From contig JAAMPI010000068.1 of assembly GCA_013054445.1 (NCBI GenBank), positions 1 through 64,000 on the forward strand: 64,000 nt of DNA, in the 5' to 3' direction. The number at the start of each line of letters is the position of its first letter. The first letter of the stretch is position 1. Below, piece by piece: positions 59,058-64,000 of the stretch. The position numbers and the translations under genes are program-made. This DNA is from Cudoniella acicularis (lineage: Eukaryota; Ascomycota; Leotiomycetes; Helotiales; Helotiaceae). The notes beneath the pieces were generated by a model. The model saw only the letters and a list, made by a program, of their open reading frames with translations, was not told the origin of the DNA and did not search any database.

Positions 59058-60821
59058 TTAACTAAATCGTGACGGCGACCGAGCGCTGCTGCCTCCGCAC
59101 CAACAGCTTGTATCCCCATCTTTTTCGACTTGAACCACGACATCTACCCCGCGACTGATCAGAAAATCTCGAGTTCTTTCTCGGACATCTTCAAGGTCCG
59201 AACCACGGGTTGCGATGATGTGCATTACGCCAAGGATCTGCTCGCTCTCATGATCCGTATTTTTGTCTCCCATCCAAAATCTGGGCATAGTATAAGTAGC
59301 GACGCCTCGGAGATCGCTAACTCCCGAAAGAGTGGTACGCAAGTTGTATTCGATATCATCGGGAATTGTAAGTAGTAGCTTCTTCGCGCTGGATTTGATG
59401 AGTGGAATCGATGACAAGAAAATTAATATGGCAATAACACAAGAGGCAAGTGGGTCCCAGCCGTTCCATCCAACAAAATAAATCAAAGCTGTTGAGACCA
59501 TCACTGCTGCACTTCCCATAGTATCGGCAAGGACATGGAGAAATATTCCGTGCATATTTTCGTTATCGTGAGAATGGCCATGAGCGGCATGGCTATGACC
59601 TCCGGAATGAGAATCGGAAATCAGTGGTGTATGTTTGTTGTGATCGTGGCTATGGTCATGGTCATGGCTGTGATCATGGTGGTTGTGCTCATGATCGTGG
59701 TGATGTTCATCATGGCAATTATCGTGCGTATGGGCCTTCTCGTGAGAGTGTGAATGAGAATGGTCGTGTCCATGGCTGTGTCCTCCATGATCATGTCCTG
59801 CGTGTCCATGATGGCCAAAGCAAGCCATACCAACCAAGTTGACTGCCAAACCTAGAGCACTGACAACAAAAAGCTCTGCCAAACGCTTTGTTTCTCGGCC
59901 ATCAGCAAGTCGTTCGGTAGCTTCGATCATAATCTCAATGCTAATTAACCTGGAAAATATCAGCAAAAGCCAGAATACGTTGGGACGCTGTGTAACCATA
60001 CATCAGAAATACACCATTTCCAAACCCAGATAAACTCTCAATCTTCCCAAAACCGTATGGAAATCTTTCGCTGGGTGGCCATTTCGCTGCCACTGCTGCG
60101 AATAATCCCACTCCCAAAGCTAAACAATCAAAGAACATATGTATGCTGTCACTTAATAATCCGAGGGAGTCGGTGAGGTATCCGTAGCATGCTTGAACCA
60201 TCATAAAGGCAAAATTGAGACTAGATAGCATTAGCATTTTCCTTGACAATCCAACACATACACCAACCTCATAAAATAGAATATCCTTCTCGAGTCCTTC
60301 TCTGCTAGTATGGTGTGCAAAAGTGGCCATCGTAGGGCCAGCGGCAGGATAAGACTTGTAAACTTGGATCGAGGTTCCGTCGGTGTGCCATGTTTGTGAT
60401 TGTGATGTCCATGGTCATGTCCATGGTGGCTGTGAGGTATAACGTTCACGTTGTTTAGTGGAGGCTCGTAAGAGTTTAGTGGTTGTGAAAATGGAGGGAT
60501 TTGCTTTTCGAAGGGCCCTGCAATTGGTGGCAAGCCATTGCTGTAGGGTGGAGTGGGAGGACATGGTAAAGGAGATGGAATTCGATCATGGCTATGGTCG
60601 TGCGAGTGATTGTGGGAATGATCGTGGTTGTTTTCGAACTGAGGGACCGAGTATGAATGCGAATGCAAGCTGCTATTCGAGCGTTCTGGCTTCAAAGATC
60701 TCGGGGTGTTGGCGGGATATGGCCGACTCGGTGCTGGAGAATGCGAATGCGAATGCCCATGGCCTAGATGGCTATGACTATGGGTCATGGCCGAGGCCGG
60801 GAGGGCATACGAAGAAGCCAT
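59058..60821 (-). CDS. His-rich CDF zinc transporter (Msc2-like)
   Basis: Cation diffusion facilitators move zinc out of the cytosol; Msc2-type proteins act in the ER and nuclear envelope. Exons 60268-60821, 60002-60220 and 59058-59949 give 554 aa. The N-terminal 180 residues are His/Ser/Pro-rich (THSHSHLGHGHSHSHS, HDHSHNHSHDHSHD). The CDF core starts RRIFYFMSLNFAFMMVQACYGYLTDSLGLLSDSIHMFFD, in which the transport-site residues of helix II are visible. A second His-rich loop (HDHSHSHSHEKAHTHD, HDHEHNHHDHSHDHDH) lies between helices IV and V, followed by ADTMGSAAVMVSTALIYF (second metal site) and the cytosolic C-terminal domain. It is shorter than yeast Msc2, lacking its extra N-terminal helices; introns GTTGGT..CTAG and GTATGG..CCAG keep frame. 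Confidence 0.9.
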
Positions 60822-61602
60822 GTTTTGGCTGTCGACGTGGTCGATCGAGCTACAAAGCCCGCGTAATTTTGAACTCTTTCCACATGTGTTGGTCGCAATC
60901 GAATCGCTTCCTCCGAATCCTTATGCGCCAAAACCAGAGTTGTTCAATGCCGTCGGGCGGTGGGTTGTGAAGAAAGAGCGACAAAGGTAGGAATTTGAAG
61001 AATTTGGAGAGACGAAGACGCAGAGGCAGCGATTAGGAGTCGGAGGCGTCACGGTCCGCGCTGGCTATTCGGAAGATGTTCTGCGGTGAGTCGAGATTGG
61101 GAGAAATGGGACGGGGTTGTGGCCGTGGAATGGGCCGTGGTCACCGTGGTCACCGTGGTCACGGCGTGGTGTGGTGTTGATTGATCCTTCCCCTGACTTG
61201 CCTTTAGCCTCCCTCTTCCACAGTGGGTCACGGCCGTGGTCAGGGGGCGAATCTCGGGCTGATAGGCTGGATGCGTCGTCATTTCAGCGCGATTTTACAG
61301 GGATCGACGTCTCCAAGCTTCTGTCGTTGCATGCGGCAGTCGCACAGCACCGAGACCACGTCAAATGTTTCACGGAACAACACCAGACGATTTGCATGAA
61401 CGCTCCCGCGAACCTAGAAAACCCCTCTGGAGCGTTTAGTATTTCAGCAAATTCTGGTCCGGCCCCTCCTTTCGGCTCCCCTTGCCTAGGTATTCAGGTA
61501 CACACCATCATGCGGGGATAAATCAAATTCTGGCGCCAAATTCAGCAGAGCGGCAGAGCCTCCCGAGGTCCAGGCTTTCAGAGGTCTTGAAGACACATCA
61601 CG
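60822..61602. other. Divergent region between the zinc transporter and ALG1
   Basis: The promoters of both genes lie here. A GC-rich part (about 61080-61280) includes the 9-bp repeat listed separately. Short frames on both strands show no convincing protein. Confidence 0.45.
61135..61174. repeat. Tandem repeat of CCGTGGTCA, three copies plus a partial
   Basis: CCGTGGTCA repeats head to tail three times, followed by CGGCGTGGTGTGG. It is intergenic, upstream of ALG1. Confidence 0.85.
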
Positions 61603-63040
61603 ATGCTGGACCTGCTATTGACGCTGGCTGTGGTTGCGTCGACGAGCCTCACGGTAATACTTCTGATGCTACCCACTCGGTACATCAAACACTCTCCACC
61701 GAAGGCGACAAAAGCAGGCGCCGACAATGAGCCCGAGGTTTCCGTCCAAGTGCTGGTTCTCGGAGACATTGGCCGTAGTCCGCGTATGCAGTATCATGCG
61801 ATGAGTATTGCGAAGCATGGTGGCAGAGCTGATATAATTGGATATAAGGGTGAGGTTTCGAATAGGGGTTCGCGATTAGAGGCTAATATGTATAGAATCA
61901 ATTCCTCATCCTGGGCTTGACAACCCTCTAATTAGTATCATCCCACTACCTCCACCTCCTCCAATTCTTCGCTCGAAAACACTCCCATTCATTATGGCAG
62001 GCCCTCTCAAAGTCCTCTGGCAGATATGGAGTCTCTTTTACACACTAGCCTACAGCACGAAGCCCGCTCGATGGCTACTTGTACAAAACCCCCCTTCGAT
62101 ACCTACTCTTTTCGTCGCAATAATTATATGCTTCCTCCGCAATACACACCTCATAATTGATTGGCACAACTATGGATGGACGATTCTTGCGGGTACAAGA
62201 GGGGCGAAGCATCCATTCGTTATGGTTTCGAAATATTACGAGGCTATTCTTGGCAGCTGGGCATCTACAGCCTCGTTTACCGTGACCGATGCAATGGCAA
62301 AGCAGCTGCGAAATAAGCCATACAATGTCCGATCTCCAATATTTACGCTTCACGATAGACCTGCTGCCATTTTCCAGCCTATTTCTAGCAATGAAGCTCG
62401 CAGGACTTTTCTAGAGAGTTTACCCGAAACTGTTGAGGAAGCAAAAAATATAATGGCAGGTAAAACACGGCTTTTGGTGAGCAGCACGTCCTGGACACCA
62501 GACGAAGATTTCAACCTTCTTCTTGAAGCGTTATGTTCGTATTCTGCATCCTCGAACAAACTGCCTCCAATATTGGCAATAATTACAGGGAAAGGGCCGC
62601 AAAAGCAGATGTATTTGGATAGAATTGCTGCTTTAACCAAAGAGTCGAAACTAAAAAATGTCACAATTTCCACAGCTTGGCTAAGCACGGAAGACTATGC
62701 AACATTACTGGCATGTGCAGATCTAGGAGTTTGTCTACACATGAGCAGCAGTGGTGTTGACCTACCTATGAAAGTCGTCGATATGTTCGGAGCCGGCTTA
62801 CCGGTCGTTGGATACGGCGACTATGAAAGCTGGGGAGAACTAGTAAAGGAAAGCGTGAATGGACGAGGATTTGTCACAAGTGCAGACTTGACACGAGTTC
62901 TTGAAGAATTGTTCAGCGAGAACGACATAGATGGTCAGCAATTAGCGAGGCTGAGGAAAGGGGCTGTTCAAGAGGGGAAGAGGAGGTGGGACGAAGAATG
63001 GGATGGCGTTGCTGGGCGATTGCTGGGTCTATGTGATTAG
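61603..63040 (+). CDS. ALG1: Chitobiosyldiphosphodolichol beta-mannosyltransferase
   Basis: ALG1 adds the first mannose to the dolichol-linked GlcNAc2 on the cytosolic face of the ER (N-glycan assembly). Exons 61603-61849 and 61896-63040 give 463 aa, the family size. It has an N-terminal membrane anchor ([20 protein letters not shown]), then [55 protein letters not shown] and, in the second half, the GT-B signature [21 protein letters not shown], a region that binds GDP-mannose in the family. The intron has a GTGAGG donor and a TATAG acceptor and restores [15 protein letters not shown]. Divergent from the zinc transporter. Confidence 0.95.
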
Positions 63041-63419
63041 AACGTAGCAAATACCATTCACTTCATAATTTCATAATCCTTTATTAGGTGGCCCATTCCC
63101 CAGTCTCTAGACCGGGCTAGTTATGGTTGTAGCTAATTTAAGAAACCTATAACCAAATCTCTATTACTTACTATAATTGGACAAAATTTTCAAAACTATA
63201 TAAGGGGGTTGCAGGAAGGGTATCACGTGAAATACATAAAAATGTCGGTTCGAACTGTGACCCCCTGTAACCCTTCGCTTCAGGCAGCCTTTGCAATATT
63301 CACAACCATTTTCAATCCCTTCAACCGGCTCCATCCAAAGCACTTGCCCAAAACTCTCTCTATCTCTCTTGCAATACCAGTAGAAGGTATAGTTTGTTTA
63401 GTTGGATTTTGCCCTTTTG
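63041..63419. other. Intergenic region before the HET gene
   Basis: AT-rich sequence followed by CT-rich sequence (about 63340-63400) that may be the leader of the HET gene. No other feature seen. Confidence 0.45.
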
Positions 63420-64000
63420 ATGCACCTCCTTAACACCTCCACACTTGACCTCCATGAATTTTTCGGCGATGACATTCCGCCCTATGCAATCCTCTCCCAT
63501 CGCTGGAAAACAGAAGAAATCTCCTTCCAAGATCTCCAAACCGGACTTGGTCTCGAGATAAAAGAGGGATTCTCAAAGATCAAAGGATGTTGTGCGCAAG
63601 CTGTTCTCGACGGCTGGGAGTACGCCTGGGTAGACTCTTGCTGCATCGACAAGACGAGCAGCGCCGAGTTGTCAGAAGCAATCAATTCCATGTTCCAATG
63701 GTACAAAGACTCACAGGTGTGCTACGTATACATGTCTGATGTTCCCACAGGCCTGCGCTGGGACCAGCATCTCGCTGCCTCGTCAGAATTTCGACTTAGC
63801 AAATGGTGGGCCCGAGGATGGACGCTCCAGGAACTCCTAGCACCAAAAGATGTTATTTTCTACGATTGCCAATGGGAGGAAATCGGCACCAAAAAAAGTC
63901 TGGAAATTTTAATATCATCAGTTTCCGGAATATCTCGCTCGCACTTGATGGATTACGAGCAAGCTTCTGTAGCCCAAAAGATGTCATGGGCATCAAAAAG
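63420..64000 (+). CDS. HET-domain protein, 5' part (cut by window edge)
   Basis: The frame opens at ATG 63420 (MHLLNTSTLDLHEFFGDD) and stays open to the window end; 193 full codons are visible. HET domains occur in fungal heterokaryon-incompatibility and related genes that control self/non-self recognition. Visible motifs: PPYAILSHRWK, then GWEYAWVDSCCIDKTSSAELSEAINSM, YVYMSDVP, and SKWWARGWTLQELLAPKDVIFYD. These match the three conserved HET blocks. The domain appears intact. What follows it (NACHT, ankyrin, WD or other repeats) is outside the window. The HET gene next to a divergent housekeeping block fits the variable character of such genes, but that is inference. Confidence 0.9.
   Translation, partial: MHLLNTSTLDLHEFFGDDIPPYAILSHRWKTEEISFQDLQTGLGLEIKEGFSKIKGCCAQAVLDGWEYAWVDSCCIDKTSSAELSEAINSMFQWYKDSQVCYVYMSDVPTGLRWDQHLAASSEFRLSKWWARGWTLQELLAPKDVIFYDCQWEEIGTKKSLEILISSVSGISRSHLMDYEQASVAQKMSWASK

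Noticed and set aside
59535..59842. Plus-strand frames rich in Met/Val/His
   Set aside because: Antisense shadows of the His-rich loop of the zinc transporter.
1..64000. CRISPR arrays, prophage, insertion sequences or a secondary-metabolite cluster
   Set aside because: None is visible: no regularly spaced repeats, no integrase or transposase frame, and no backbone enzymes such as PKS or NRPS.

Overview
The window is nuclear DNA of a filamentous ascomycete (Pezizomycotina). Genes are mostly interrupted by 45-80 nt introns with GT..AG borders and CTAAC/CTGAC-like branch points, lie on both strands, and encode typical eukaryotic proteins. A HET-domain gene, a hemerythrin-like HHE protein, a fungal PARP-like pair and Serinc/Tms1 all fit this group. 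The style suggests Leotiomycetes (Helotiales); that is inference, not something the sequence proves. No bacterial, viral, CRISPR or rDNA features were seen.

Layout. 1-13.8 kb: Tms1/Serinc membrane protein (-), a nodulin-like MFS transporter (+), a short-chain dehydrogenase (-), a 2.9 kb gene-poor stretch with two small tandem repeats, and the GPI inositol-deacylase BST1 (+). 13.8-21.9 kb is gene-poor and decayed. It holds a RING-type gene broken by three in-frame stops and a lost RING cysteine, with a 511 nt AT-rich intron-like block. It also holds two tandem paralogs with a PARP-like core, each changing reading frame at the same place. 21.9-37.8 kb is a dense housekeeping block: PMS1 (with an apparent 1-nt frameshift near its end), a four-helix membrane protein, adrenodoxin reductase ARH1, ETF-alpha, SWI3/RSC8, an Rrn5-like factor and the mitochondrial helicase IRC3.

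37.8-54.5 kb: a fungal protein of unknown function, a small membrane protein, an M14 carboxypeptidase, Mediator MED4, a hemerythrin-like protein, NCS-1, a DODA-type dioxygenase and a class I glutamine amidotransferase. The 934 nt first intron of NCS-1 carries a 237-codon ORF that runs in frame into NCS-1 exon 2. 56.7-64 kb: an F-box-like protein, the His-rich zinc transporter MSC2-like CDF, ALG1, and the start of a HET-domain gene cut by the window edge.

Exon borders were worked out by hand from splice signals, frame continuity and family similarity; all coordinates include introns. Most genes are unrelated housekeeping functions rather than a cluster. Several divergent pairs share promoters (TMS1/MFS, membrane protein/ARH1, ETF-alpha/SWI3, RRN5-like/IRC3). 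Three genes (HHE protein, NCS-1, F-box-like) need a GC-AG intron to keep frame. The strongest items for a second look are the NCS-1 intron ORF, the PARP-like pair, the RING pseudogene and the PMS1 frameshift.
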